A stretch of DNA of 64,000 bases from Pseudomonas putida (GTDB taxonomy: Bacteria > Pseudomonadota > Gammaproteobacteria > Pseudomonadales > Pseudomonadaceae), in NCBI RefSeq assembly GCF_002025705.1, contig NZ_CP018846.1, positions 2,099,501 through 2,163,500 on the forward strand. Reading direction: 5' to 3'. Position numbers and translations under genes: made by a program. Of the stretch, positions 24,817 through 32,979 are shown one piece after another (within the stretch, counting starts at the first letter, position 1; every line of letters begins with the position of its first letter). The notes beneath the pieces are model-generated. The model was not told the DNA's origin. It saw nothing but the letters and a program-made list of their open reading frames with translations, and made no database searches.

Positions 24817-26061
24817 ATGAGTCAAACCCCGATTACCGATGCCGAACTGGATGAGCGCTTTGCGCCGTTGTACGCGCGCATCGCCGAAGGCGCGGTGGCC
24901 CGCGAGCAGCAGCGCACCCTGGCCCATGAACCGGTGGCCTGGCTGCGCGAAGCCGGCCTTGGCGCCCTGCGCGTGCCGCGCAGCCACGGCGGCCTTGGCG
25001 CGACCTTGGCGCAACTGCTGCGCCAACTGGTACGCCTGGGGCAGGCCGACTCCAACCTGCCGCAGATCTTCCGCGCCCACTTCGGTTTTGTCGAAGGGCG
25101 CCTGTCGTCCAAAGACGCTGCGTCCCAGGATTACTGGTTCGCCCGCGTGGTCGCCGGTGAGCTGTGGGGCGCGGCCATGGCCGAGCGCACCGACAGCACC
25201 GGCAATACCGTGCAGCTCAGTGAAGGCGAGGGCGGTTACCGCCTGGACGGTGAGAAGTACTACTGCACTGGCACTCTCTACGCCGACTGGGTCGCGGCGG
25301 TGGCCAACCACGGCGACGACTTCATCAGCCTGGCGGTGCCGACCCGGGCGGCGGGCGTGGAGCGGGTCGATGACTGGGACGGCTTCGGCCAGCGCCTGAC
25401 CGGCAGCGGTACCACGCGCTTCACCCAGGTGAAGGTGCAACCGCAGCATCTGCTGCGGCGTTTCGCCAAGGGCGAGTTGCGCGCCGAGTCCTACCTGACT
25501 GCGTTCTACCAGGCGGTGCATTTGGCAACGCTGGCGGGCATCAGCCGTGCGGTGCTGGCCGACGCCGTGGCCTTCGTCCAGGGCCGCACCCGCGCCTTTG
25601 GTGTGCCGGGGCAGTCGCAACCGGCCGCCGACCCGCTGGTGCAGGCAGTGATCGGCCGGCTGTCGAGCCTGGCGTTCGCCGCCGAGGCCCAGGTGACTGC
25701 CGTGGGCCAGAGCCTGCAGACGGTGTTCGAAGCGGGGCAGCAAGGCGAGGTGCCTGAGCAGCTTTACACCGACGCCGAAATCCACGCGTTCCAGGCTCAG
25801 CAGATCGTTCTGCCGCAGGTGCTGCAAGCGTGCTCCTTGCTGTTCGAGGTCGGCGGCGCCTCGGCCACCAGCAATGCCCGGCGCCTCGATCGCCACTGGC
25901 GCAACGCGCGCACCCTGGCCTCGCATAACCCGGCGATCTACCGCGAGCAGGCGCTGGGCGACTATTACCTCAACGGCATCAGCCCGGCTCAGGCCTGGCG
26001 TGCCCGCCATGCTGCTGCCAGCCAAGGGCAAGGCAGCGGCGACGAAGCCAGCGCGGTCTGA
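24817..26061 (+). CDS. Acyl-CoA dehydrogenase-fold flavoprotein, SfnB/DszC-like (operon 1)
   Basis: 414 residues with acyl-CoA dehydrogenase N, M and C domains: LGALRVPRSHGGLGATLAQLL, WGAAMAERTDSTGN, and C-terminal LLFEVGGASATSNARRLDRHWRNARTLASHNP. The last motif is typical of the reduced-flavin monooxygenases SfnB, SfnC and DszC, which hydroxylate or oxygenate organosulfur compounds, rather than true acyl-CoA dehydrogenases, which have a catalytic Glu. It needs FMNH2 or FADH2 from a reductase such as the MsuE-like protein at 43306. AAGGA precedes the start. Confidence 0.82.
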   Translation: MSQTPITDAELDERFAPLYARIAEGAVAREQQRTLAHEPVAWLREAGLGALRVPRSHGGLGATLAQLLRQLVRLGQADSNLPQIFRAHFGFVEGRLSSKDAASQDYWFARVVAGELWGAAMAERTDSTGNTVQLSEGEGGYRLDGEKYYCTGTLYADWVAAVANHGDDFISLAVPTRAAGVERVDDWDGFGQRLTGSGTTRFTQVKVQPQHLLRRFAKGELRAESYLTAFYQAVHLATLAGISRAVLADAVAFVQGRTRAFGVPGQSQPAADPLVQAVIGRLSSLAFAAEAQVTAVGQSLQTVFEAGQQGEVPEQLYTDAEIHAFQAQQIVLPQVLQACSLLFEVGGASATSNARRLDRHWRNARTLASHNPAIYREQALGDYYLNGISPAQAWRARHAAASQGQGSGDEASAV

Positions 26062-26074
26062 ACAGGAGAACCCC

Positions 26075-27427
26075 ATGACCACCAAACAGATGAGCCTGGG
26101 CATGAACATCCTGGGCTTCGGTTCGCACTCCGGCGCCTGGCGCCAGGGCGAGGCGGCGCTCGATGCCTATATCGACGTCAACTACTACCGCGACATCGCG
26201 CGCATTTCCGAGCGCGGTTGCCTGGACGCGATCTTCCTCGCCGATGGCCCGGCGCTGCCGCCGGATGTGTCCGCCCAACCCGGCGGGCGCCTGGAGCCAA
26301 CCGTGCTGCTCACCGCCGTAGCCGCCGCCACCGAGCGCATCGGCGTGATCGCCACCTGTTCCAGCACCTACAACGAACCGTTCAACCTGGCCCGGCGCAT
26401 CGCCTCGCTGGACCATATCAGCGGCGGCCGTGCAGCCTGGAACGTGGTCACCAATGCCGGTGACGCGGCGGCGCAGAACTTCGGCCTGGCAGGCGCGCCG
26501 CTGCATGTCGACCGCTATGGGCGTGCCGAGGAGTTCGTCGATGTGACCCTGAAACTGTGGGACAGCTGGGAAGATGACGCAGTCATCGGTGACCGCGCCG
26601 CGGGCCGCTTCGCCGACCCGCGCAAGGTTCACACCCTGGACTTCCAGGGCAAGCACTTTCAGGTAAAGGGCCCGCTGAACCTGCCGCGCTCGCCCCAAGG
26701 GCGGCCGGTGCTGGTGCAAGCCGGTTCCTCCGAAGGCGGCAAGGCACTGGGTTCACGCTATGCCGACGCAATCTTCACCACCCAGACCACCTTGGCCGAC
26801 GGCCAGGCGTTTTACCAGGAGATGAAAGCGCGCGCCAAGGCCTGGGGGCGCAACCCGCAGCACCTGAAGATCATGCCGGGCCTGTCGACCGTGATCGGCA
26901 GTACCGAGGCCGAGGCCCATGCACGTTTTGACCAGCTCAATGCCTGGCATGGCGAGCATGGCCTGCTGCAGCAGGTGGCGGGGCGCATCGGCATCGATGC
27001 CCGCGAGCTGGACCCGGACGCGCCGTTGCCCTGGGAACGGATTGGCGCGGTGGCGGACTTCGAGCGGGGGTCCCATGGTTTTCTCGAAGCCCAGTTGAAC
27101 CTGGCACGCAGCGAGAACCTGACCATCCGCCAGCTGTCGCGGCGGATTCTGGTGGGGCATCGGTTGGCCGTCGGCACACCGGAGCAGGTCGCCGACACCC
27201 TGGCCGAGTGGTTCCTGGCGGGGGCGGGGGATGGCTTCAACATCATGCCCGACATGTTCCCGTCCGGTGCACGGGTGTTCGTCGAGGAGGTGGTGCCGTT
27301 GCTGCAGAAGCGCGGGCTGTTCCGCACCGAATACACCGGCACCACCCTGCGCGAGCACCTGGGCTTGCCCAAGGCCGAAAACCAGTTTGCAACCCAAGGA
27401 GTCGCACCATGCGCTACCGCCCACTAG
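26075..27427 (+). CDS. LLM-class FMN-dependent monooxygenase (NtaA/SnaA/DmoA family)
   Basis: 450 residues from ATG 26075, AGGAG upstream. The family motifs LDHISGGRAAWNVVTN, FGLAGAPLHVDRYGRAEEFVDVTLKLWDSW and PVLVQAGSSEGG are intact; this group includes DmoA (dimethyl sulfide), DszA (DBT sulfone) and NtaA. These are class C two-component oxygenases that use FMNH2 from a partner reductase to cleave C-S or C-N bonds. Next to a DszC-like gene, this gives a DszA+DszC-type pair. The gene overlaps the next one by 19 bp. Substrate unknown. Confidence 0.87.
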   Translation: MTTKQMSLGMNILGFGSHSGAWRQGEAALDAYIDVNYYRDIARISERGCLDAIFLADGPALPPDVSAQPGGRLEPTVLLTAVAAATERIGVIATCSSTYNEPFNLARRIASLDHISGGRAAWNVVTNAGDAAAQNFGLAGAPLHVDRYGRAEEFVDVTLKLWDSWEDDAVIGDRAAGRFADPRKVHTLDFQGKHFQVKGPLNLPRSPQGRPVLVQAGSSEGGKALGSRYADAIFTTQTTLADGQAFYQEMKARAKAWGRNPQHLKIMPGLSTVIGSTEAEAHARFDQLNAWHGEHGLLQQVAGRIGIDARELDPDAPLPWERIGAVADFERGSHGFLEAQLNLARSENLTIRQLSRRILVGHRLAVGTPEQVADTLAEWFLAGAGDGFNIMPDMFPSGARVFVEEVVPLLQKRGLFRTEYTGTTLREHLGLPKAENQFATQGVAPCATAH

Positions 27428-28464
27428 GCCACACCGACCTTAAGGTCAGCCTGCTCAGCCTCGGCACCATGACCTGGGGCCACCAGAACAGCGAACAGGA
27501 CGCCCACCAGCAACTGGACGCTGCCATCGCTGCCGGCATCAACTTCATCGACACCGCCGAGATGTACCCCACACCCACCCGCGCCGAAACCTGGACCACC
27601 ACCGAGCGCTTCATCGGCAGCTGGATCAAAGCCCGCAGCAACCGCGACAAGCTCATCCTCGCCAGCAAGATCGCCGGCCCGGCCCGTGACCCGGGTGGCC
27701 AGGCGCACATCCGCGATGGCCTGTCGCACCACGACCGCAAGAACATTGTCGCCGCCCTGGAAGGCAGCCTGCGCCGGCTGAACACCGACTACCTGGACCT
27801 CTACCAGCTGCATTGGCCCGACCGCAGCAGCAACTTCTTCGGCATCCGCGAATACCCCTACGTCGATGACCACCCGCAAACCGCCGCCATTGCAGAAACC
27901 CTCGCGGTGCTCGACGAGCAGGTCAAGGCCGGCAAGGTGCGCCATATCGGCGTGTCCAACGAAACCCCATGGGGGGTGGCGCAGTTTCTGCGGCACAGCG
28001 AAGACCAGGGCCTGGCGCGTATTGCCAGCATCCAGAACCCGTACAGCCTGCTCAACCGCCTGTACGAGAACGGGCTGTCAGAGTTCAGCCACCGCGACGG
28101 CGTCAGCCTGCTGGCCTATTCGCCGCTGGCATTCGGGGCGTTGACCGGCAAGTACCTGAACGGGGCCAGGCCGGAGGGTTCGCGGTTGTCGTCGGTGTAT
28201 CGCACGTTCAACCGCTATGGCAGTGACGAGGCCAACAGTGCCATTGGCAGCTATGTGCAGATTGCCCGGGAGCATGGGCTGACGCCGGCGCAGTTGGCCT
28301 TGGCCTTCGTGATCCGCCAGCCGTTCGTGGCCAGTGCGATCACCGGGCAGACCACCTTGCTGCAGTTGCAGGAGAACCTCGGTGCTTTGGAGGTGCAGCT
28401 CAGCGATGAAGTGCTGGCTGAGATCCAGGCCGTGCACCGCCGTATTCCCAACCCGGCGCCGTAG
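27409..28464 (+). CDS. Aldo/keto reductase, Tas-like
   Basis: 351 residues; start at 27409 preceded by CAAGGAG inside the 3' end of the monooxygenase gene. AKR catalytic residues Asp48 and Tyr53 (FIDTAEMYPTP), Lys87 (LASKIAG) and His in QLHWPDRS are present, and the NADPH site near the C-terminus is intact. It resembles E. coli Tas. In this operon it probably reduces an aldehyde or ketone released when the monooxygenases cleave the sulfur compound. Confidence 0.85.
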   Translation: MRYRPLGHTDLKVSLLSLGTMTWGHQNSEQDAHQQLDAAIAAGINFIDTAEMYPTPTRAETWTTTERFIGSWIKARSNRDKLILASKIAGPARDPGGQAHIRDGLSHHDRKNIVAALEGSLRRLNTDYLDLYQLHWPDRSSNFFGIREYPYVDDHPQTAAIAETLAVLDEQVKAGKVRHIGVSNETPWGVAQFLRHSEDQGLARIASIQNPYSLLNRLYENGLSEFSHRDGVSLLAYSPLAFGALTGKYLNGARPEGSRLSSVYRTFNRYGSDEANSAIGSYVQIAREHGLTPAQLALAFVIRQPFVASAITGQTTLLQLQENLGALEVQLSDEVLAEIQAVHRRIPNPAP

Positions 28465-28489
28465 CCCGCATGGCAAGGGCTTCGCCCTT

Positions 28490-28558
28490 GTTCGCGGCTA
28501 AAGCCGCTCCTACAGGTTTTGTGCAGCCCCTGTAGGAGCGGCTTTAGCCGCGAAGAGG
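28490..28558. repeat. REP doublet inside operon 1
   Basis: Near-perfect inverted pair of TTCGCGGCTAAAGCCGCTCC units between the reductase and the second permease. It could cause partial termination or mRNA protection. Confidence 0.85.
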
Positions 28559-28587
28559 CCAGCACAGGCGATAAAGAAAGGACAGAC

Positions 28588-29436
28588 ATGAACGCGATTG
28601 CATTGACACCGACCACAGTGACCAGGCGGTGGCAGGTTCGCCCCGGCTTGATGCTGGCCTGGTCCATCCTGGCCCTGCTCCTGCTGGCAGTAGCCTTCCC
28701 TGGTTGGCTCTCCCCAACCGACCCCTTGGCCGCCGATGCGCGCCTGGCCTACCTCCCGCCCAATACCAACTTCTGGCTCGGCACCGACGAAAACGGCCGC
28801 GACGTCCTCAGCCGGCTGATCCACGGCGCCCGTCCATCGCTCTACATCGGCCTTGCCGCCACCCTGGTCGGCCTCGGCCTGGGCACTTCGCTCGGCCTGG
28901 TCGCAGGCCTGGCCCCGGCCTGGCTGGACAACCTGCTGATGCGTGGCGTCGATGTCCTGCTGGCCTTCCCCGACCTGCTGCTGGCGCTGGTCATCATTAC
29001 CCTGTTCGGCCAGGGCACCAGCAACCTGATCCTCGCCGTCGGCATCGCCTCGGTCCCACGCTACGCCCGCCTGGTCCGCGCCCAGGCCCTGACCATCCGC
29101 CACGCCGGCTTCGTCGAAGCTGCCGTGACGCTGGGCCGCAAACGCTCGGCTGTGGTGCTGGCCCACGTGCTGCCCAACGCCGTGCAACCCGTGCTGATCC
29201 TGGCCTGCATCGGCTTGGGCGGGGCCATTACCGCCGCCGCCGCGCTGAGCTTCCTCGGCTTCGGCGCACCTCCGCCGGCGCCCGAATGGGGCGCGATGAT
29301 GGCGGTGGCGCGCAACTTCATGGCCAATGCACCCTGGCTGATGGCCTGGCCGGCATTGGCGATCACCCTGACCGTCATTTCCATCACCGTCATCGGCCGC
29401 GACTGGCTGCGCCGTAGCGAGGGCAGAACCCCATGA
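28588..29436 (+). CDS. ABC permease, DppC-like (operon 1)
   Basis: 282 residues from ATG 28588 (AAAGGA upstream). DppC-type hallmarks: the N-terminal helix and LGTDENGRDVLSRLIHGARPSLYIGLAATLVGLGLG, then the EAA loop EAAVTLGRKRSAVVLAHVLPNAVQPVLI, then SFLGFGAPPPAPEWGAMM. It completes importer 1 with the DppB-like permease at 23863. Its stop overlaps the ATPase start by four bases. Confidence 0.9.
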   Translation: MNAIALTPTTVTRRWQVRPGLMLAWSILALLLLAVAFPGWLSPTDPLAADARLAYLPPNTNFWLGTDENGRDVLSRLIHGARPSLYIGLAATLVGLGLGTSLGLVAGLAPAWLDNLLMRGVDVLLAFPDLLLALVIITLFGQGTSNLILAVGIASVPRYARLVRAQALTIRHAGFVEAAVTLGRKRSAVVLAHVLPNAVQPVLILACIGLGGAITAAAALSFLGFGAPPPAPEWGAMMAVARNFMANAPWLMAWPALAITLTVISITVIGRDWLRRSEGRTP

Positions 29437-31082
29437 GCATCTTCGAAAAGCACCCGGCACCCCTGGTGGACATCCGCGGCCTGCGCGTGAGCTTCAACGG
29501 TGTGCCGGTGGTGCACGGCGTCGACCTGCAACTGCATGCCGGGCAATGCCTGGCGCTGGTGGGCGAATCGGGCTCGGGCAAGAGCGTCACGGCGCGTACC
29601 CTGGTCGGCCTCACCGGGCGCGGCGCTCAAGTGCAGGCACAGCGCCTGGCCTTTGCCGAGCAGGACTTGCGTCAACTCGGCGAAAACGACTGGCAGCGTT
29701 TGCGAGGTGGGCGTATCGGCTTCGTCATGCAAGATGCCCTGGGCTCGCTCGATCCGCTGCGGCGCGTGGGTGCCGAGATCGAAGAGCCGCTGCTGTTGCA
29801 CACCGACCTGGGTGCCGAGCAGCGTCGCTTGCGGGTGCTCGAACTGCTGCGCGAGGTTGGCGTGCCGGAGCCCGAAGTCCGTGCCCGGCAATACCCGTGG
29901 CAGTTGTCCGGGGGCCTGCGCCAGCGCGCGCTGATTGCCTCGGCCATCGCCTGCCAGCCGCGCCTGCTGATCGCCGACGAGCCCACCACCGCGCTTGATG
30001 CCACGGTACAGGCGCAGATCCTTGACCTGCTGGAGCAATTGCGCGCGCGCGACAACAGCCTACTGATGGTCAGCCACGACCTGGGGGTGGTTGCACGCCT
30101 GGCTGACTGGGTGGCGGTGATGCGCCATGGTGTGGTGGTGGAGCAGGGCAGTGTCGAGCAGATCCTGCAGGACCCGCAGGACCCTTATACCCAACGCCTG
30201 CTGAGCGCAGCGCGGGCGGTGCATTTTCAGCGTCCGCTGGTGCCGGCGCTGGCGCTGGTGGAGGACACCGTGGACGAGCAACCCTTGGTGCTGGAAGCAC
30301 GCGGCCTGAGCAAGGCTTTCGTCGGGCCGGACGGCAAGCCGCGTGAGGTGCTGAGCGATGTGTCCCTGCAACTGCGCGCCGGGCAGACCCTTGGTGTGGT
30401 CGGCGAATCCGGCTCTGGCAAGAGCACGCTGGGCCGCATCCTGCTGGGCCTGGAGCGACCGGAGCAGGGCAGTGTGCAGTTGGCCGGGCAGGACTGGCTG
30501 GCACTTACCACCGCACAGCAGCGCCAGGCCCGGAAGGGGATTCAGGTGGTGTTCCAGGACCCGTTGGCCTCGTTCGACCCGCGTTATACCGTGTTGCGTG
30601 TGCTGGCCGAAGCGCTGGCCCAGGCCGGTGTACCGCGTGGCTTGCAGCGTACCGAGGCGGCTGCGTTGCTGGAGCGGGTGCAGTTACCGGTGGGGCTGCT
30701 GGACCGTCGCCCGCTGGAGTTGTCTGGCGGGCAACGCCAGCGCATCGCGATTGCCCGGGCGCTGGCCATGAAACCCAAGGTCTTGGTGCTGGATGAGCCG
30801 GTTTCGGCGCTGGACGTGTCGGTGCAGGCGCGGATCCTGGCATTGCTGGCGGAGCTCAAGGCGGAGTTGAACCTGGCTTGCCTTTTCATTTCCCATGACC
30901 TTGGCGTGGTTGAGCAAGTAAGCGATCAGGTGCTGGTGATGCAAGCGGGCCGTGTGGTGGAGCAAGGGCCGGTGGCGCAGGTGCTCGGGCAGCCACGTCA
31001 TCCCTACACCCGAGCCTTGCTCGATGCGGTGCCGCATCTGCCGGCGGCGCGACCTAGGTGGTTTGAGCGGATTGCAGTGTAA
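29433..31082 (+). CDS. ABC ATPase, fused DppD-DppF type (operon 1)
   Basis: 549 residues with two complete ATPase domains. Each has a Walker A GESGSGKS, a signature ([12 protein letters not shown] in the first, [12 protein letters not shown] in the second) and a Walker B ([32 protein letters not shown]). The domain order equals DppD plus DppF fused, as in YejF/GsiA-type ATPases. It energises importer 1. It is the last gene of operon 1, followed by a single REP. Confidence 0.92.
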   Translation: MSIFEKHPAPLVDIRGLRVSFNGVPVVHGVDLQLHAGQCLALVGESGSGKSVTARTLVGLTGRGAQVQAQRLAFAEQDLRQLGENDWQRLRGGRIGFVMQDALGSLDPLRRVGAEIEEPLLLHTDLGAEQRRLRVLELLREVGVPEPEVRARQYPWQLSGGLRQRALIASAIACQPRLLIADEPTTALDATVQAQILDLLEQLRARDNSLLMVSHDLGVVARLADWVAVMRHGVVVEQGSVEQILQDPQDPYTQRLLSAARAVHFQRPLVPALALVEDTVDEQPLVLEARGLSKAFVGPDGKPREVLSDVSLQLRAGQTLGVVGESGSGKSTLGRILLGLERPEQGSVQLAGQDWLALTTAQQRQARKGIQVVFQDPLASFDPRYTVLRVLAEALAQAGVPRGLQRTEAAALLERVQLPVGLLDRRPLELSGGQRQRIAIARALAMKPKVLVLDEPVSALDVSVQARILALLAELKAELNLACLFISHDLGVVEQVSDQVLVMQAGRVVEQGPVAQVLGQPRHPYTRALLDAVPHLPAARPRWFERIAV

Positions 31083-31097
31083 ACCTGTGCCGGCGTT

Positions 31098-31125
31098 TTC
31101 CCGGGCTTGCCCGCGAAAGCGCCAA
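31098..31125 (-). repeat. Single REP after operon 1
   Basis: CGGGCTTGCCCGCGAAAGCG, unpaired. Confidence 0.7.
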
Positions 31126-31229
31126 TGCAGGCAGTAAAAAATCAGATTTAACCGCTTTCTTGTAGTCCATTTCCCAAAGATACTCTTCCCCCGCATTTTC
31201 CGTTGCGGTTGCTCTGGTAGGGCTCTAGT

Positions 31230-31428
31230 CTCGGCCTGTCGCTGCTCATCAGCGACACGGCTTTGACAGGTCGTAACGGTATTATGCATGTGGCTCGCCT
31301 GATATGGCGGCTGTACGTGGGGCACGCTTGCGTGCGCCGGAACTTGCATAGTCCGCCGGTCTGTCAACCCATGTACAGCTGCCACCCGAGTGTTTGACAG
31401 CATTCAGGGGGAAGCGCCCTCAAAAGGA
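31230..31428 (+). ncRNA. Structured leader RNA of the DUF6124 gene
   Basis: About 200 nt with interlocking helices. These are: hairpin TGTCGCTG/CAGCGACA (31237-31244/31250-31257); TTGACAG (31263-31269) able to pair with CTGTCAA (31361-31367); TATGCA/TGCATA (31283-31288/31345-31350); hairpin GCACGC-TT-GCGTGC (31322-31335); and a 14-of-16 pairing of 31306-31321 with 31368-31383 that makes a pseudoknot. A second TTGACAG (31394-31400), 20 nt before the ribosome site, competes for CTGTCAA. I recall similar leaders before DUF6124/DUF3077 genes in pseudomonads but cannot verify this. Ends are estimated. Confidence 0.6.
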
Positions 31429-31435
31429 CCATGCG

Positions 31436-31678
31436 ATGTTGAAGATTGTCCCCGATCCACCCCACGATATTCATTCCCTAGAAGACACCCTCATCCAGGC
31501 CACGGACTACGCCCTGTGCGCGGCGACTGTGGTGCATCAGGCATTGCTGCTGCAGCCCAAGTCGCCGGCGTCGATTCTGATGATGGCCTCGATGCATGAG
31601 ATGGAGGCGCTGCGGGCTTTGCTCGAATCCGCGTTAATCCAGGTACAGATGCCCAGTGGGCCTCGGACGTTGCACTGA
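31436..31678 (+). CDS. DUF6124 family small protein
   Basis: 80 residues from ATG 31436; AAAAGGA lies 8 bp upstream. The sequence starts MLKIVPDPPHDIHSLEDTLIQATDYALC and is mostly two helices, LCAATVVHQALLLQP and MASMHEMEALRALLESALIQVQM, with no membrane segment. It matches my recollection of the Pseudomonas family DUF6124, whose function is not known. The long structured leader upstream and the DUF3077 remnant downstream are typical companions. It may be involved in regulation, but nothing in the sequence proves it. Confidence 0.7.
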   Translation: MLKIVPDPPHDIHSLEDTLIQATDYALCAATVVHQALLLQPKSPASILMMASMHEMEALRALLESALIQVQMPSGPRTLH

Positions 31679-31707
31679 GGCTTGAGTGATGTGCTGGCCG
31701 GGCTGGC

Positions 31708-31778
31708 CAATCGCGGATAAATCCGCTCCTACAGGTTGTGTGGTTCTTGTAGGAGCGGATTTATCCGCGATGAGGCCC
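31708..31778. repeat. REP doublet, GCGGATAAATCCGC class
   Basis: Facing pair between the DUF6124 gene and the DUF3077 remnant. Confidence 0.85.
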
Positions 31779-31814
31779 GCCCAGGCATTCGAGAATTCTC
31801 AGGGAGATTGACCA

Positions 31815-31922
31815 ATGACCACAGACGACACCCAATGCACCGTCGGCAAGACAACGTTCTTCCAAGGTGAAAATCAGGCCCACCCGCTGTTTCGCATCGA
31901 ACCCGGCATTCCTTGCCTGTGA
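31815..31922 (+). pseudogene. DUF3077 family gene, truncated by a palindromic repeat
   Basis: GGAG lies 10 bp before ATG 31815. The 35-codon frame reads TVGKTTFFQG and HPLFRIEPGIPC, which I recognise as the N-terminal half of a DUF3077 protein (normally about 80-100 residues). It then meets TGA inside CCTGTGAGATCGAGC, the outer end of the long palindromic repeat at 31917. I cannot find the missing C-terminal half elsewhere in the window, so this looks like disruption with loss. Confidence 0.65.
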
Positions 31923-32018
31923 GATCGAGCGCCGCCCGCGCGGCGCATCGCGGATGAATCCGCTCCTTGTATGTTGCAGCGTGCCGAACCTGTCAGGTCC
32001 TGGTTGTCAGCCTTTGGT
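31917..32018 (+). repeat. Half copy of the long palindromic (REPIN-like) element
   Basis: The left arm of the family (GAGATCGAGCGCCGCCCGCG, REP core GCGGATGAATCCGC, then GTTGCAGCGTGCCGAACCTG) continues to GGTTGTCAGCC and stops 3 bp before the RAYT stop codon. The right arm is absent. It truncates the DUF3077 gene. Confidence 0.75.
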
Positions 32019-32020
32019 GA

Positions 32021-32476
32021 TCAGATCCAGATTGCATCCCAATGTGGATAGTCCCCGATTCTGCTTACCAGGCCTGCTCTGATGGGGTTGGCAACAATGT
32101 ATCTTGCGGCCTTTACCACATCATCTTCCCTGCGTAAGGCCCGGTCGTGATATCCGTCTTGCCAGACCGGGGCCGCAATGGTTCCTGCCTTACGCAATTC
32201 GTGGCTCGACCTTGCTTTGAAACGGCGCATCAGTGTGCTCAGGGTTATCTCTTTGAGTTCGATCAGCCAATGTATATGGTCAGGCATTACCACCCATGCC
32301 AGTGAGTGACAGCTGTTCTCCTGATCAGCAAGACGCAGGTGCCTGATTACGGTTCGAGCGCGTAGCAAATCCAGGAACAGGGGGTGGCGGTTCTGCGTGA
32401 CGGTTGTGAGCAGGTAGAGCCTGCCGGGCTCTGAACATCTGCCTCGGCGTAGCAGGCAACCTTTTTGTGGGGGCAT
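32021..32476 (-). CDS. REP-associated tyrosine transposase (RAYT, Y1 HUH family)
   Basis: A 151-residue Y1_Tnp protein. The HUH motif is VVMPDHIHWLIEL (HIH at 67-69). The nucleophile is probably Tyr109 in GYHDRALR; Tyr126 in AARYIVANPIRAGL is the alternative. RAYTs are domesticated relatives of IS200/IS605 transposases that bind and cleave REP hairpins and are thought to spread REPINs. It has a half palindromic repeat touching its stop and a full copy 105 bp upstream of its start, consistent with that role. Confidence 0.88.
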   Translation of the reverse strand: MPPQKGCLLRRGRCSEPGRLYLLTTVTQNRHPLFLDLLRARTVIRHLRLADQENSCHSLAWVVMPDHIHWLIELKEITLSTLMRRFKARSSHELRKAGTIAAPVWQDGYHDRALRREDDVVKAARYIVANPIRAGLVSRIGDYPHWDAIWI

Positions 32477-32580
32477 GTTGGTTATCCATGAACGTGTGTC
32501 TTCCCTTTCAGCCTAGTTTGGTGGGAGTAGGTTCAGGTGCAGTATGGTTTGCAGATGTGTCTGTGATGTTCGACGCAAGA

Positions 32581-32823
32581 GGGGTTGCGCCTATCAGATC
32601 GAGCGCCGCCCGCGCGGCGCATCGCGGATGAATCCGCTCCTACATTTGTTGCAACGTGCCGAACCTGTTACGCCATGGGCGCCAGCCCTGGTGCATGACT
32701 TGAGCCGTACAAACCGGCTGACAACCATGGCCTCACTGGCATGGCCACGTTGCAACAAATGTAGGAGCGGATTCATCCGCGATGCGCCGCGAGGGCGGCG
32801 CTCGATCTCATAGGCGCAACCTC
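32581..32823. repeat. Long palindromic REPIN-like element, copy B
   Basis: 243 bp. Arms start GGTTGCGCCTAT and AGATCGAGCGCCGCCCGCG, pass a REP core GCGGATGAATCCGCTCCTAC, then TTGTTGCAACGTG. The complement returns to ATAGGCGCAACC. The interior also folds (GCCATGG/CCATGGC). The sequence between 32477 and 32580 shows nothing else I can assign. Confidence 0.8.
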
Positions 32824-32838
32824 GCTATCGACGAACAC

Positions 32839-32854
32839 TGTTGCCCCCCAAACA
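32839..32854 (+). promoter_or_regulatory. Candidate enhancer for ABC operon 2
   Basis: TGTTG, 6 bp of C, AAACA, 73 bp upstream of the -24 element. Same spacing as in operon 1, with one mismatch to CAACA. Confidence 0.5.
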
Positions 32855-32926
32855 CCCCCCAGACATTTTGCCCCCGCCCCAGCACCAAATCGCCCCCAAA
32901 CCCCAGCAAAATCAACCCCTTGAACC

Positions 32927-32942
32927 CGGCACAACTCCTGCA
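32927..32942 (+). promoter_or_regulatory. Sigma54 promoter for ABC operon 2
   Basis: CGGCACAACTCCTGCA: GG and GC are ten bases apart, with GGCAC and TGCA conserved. A start near 32953 gives a 27-nt leader to the TTG codon at 32980. Confidence 0.75.
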
Positions 32943-32979
32943 ACAGGCCTTTCACAGCCCAGTCCCCGCAGGAGCGCCC

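Noticed and set aside
23872-26109. 745-codon minus-strand open frame
   Set aside because: Rich in His, Gln, Ala and Gly with no recognisable fold; opposite strand of the permease and SfnB-like genes.
31263-31285. TTGACA and TATTAT as a sigma70 promoter within the DUF6124 leader
   Set aside because: The spacer is only 11 bp; the TTGACAG is better explained by pairing with CTGTCAA.
32581-32823. Repeated REP units as a possible CRISPR array
   Set aside because: The repeats are inverted and dispersed rather than direct and regularly spaced, and no cas genes are present.
32782-32979. N-terminal extension of the second ABC binding protein
   Set aside because: It overlaps the palindromic repeat and sigma54 promoter; TTG 32980 has a strong ribosome site and starts a lipoprotein signal.
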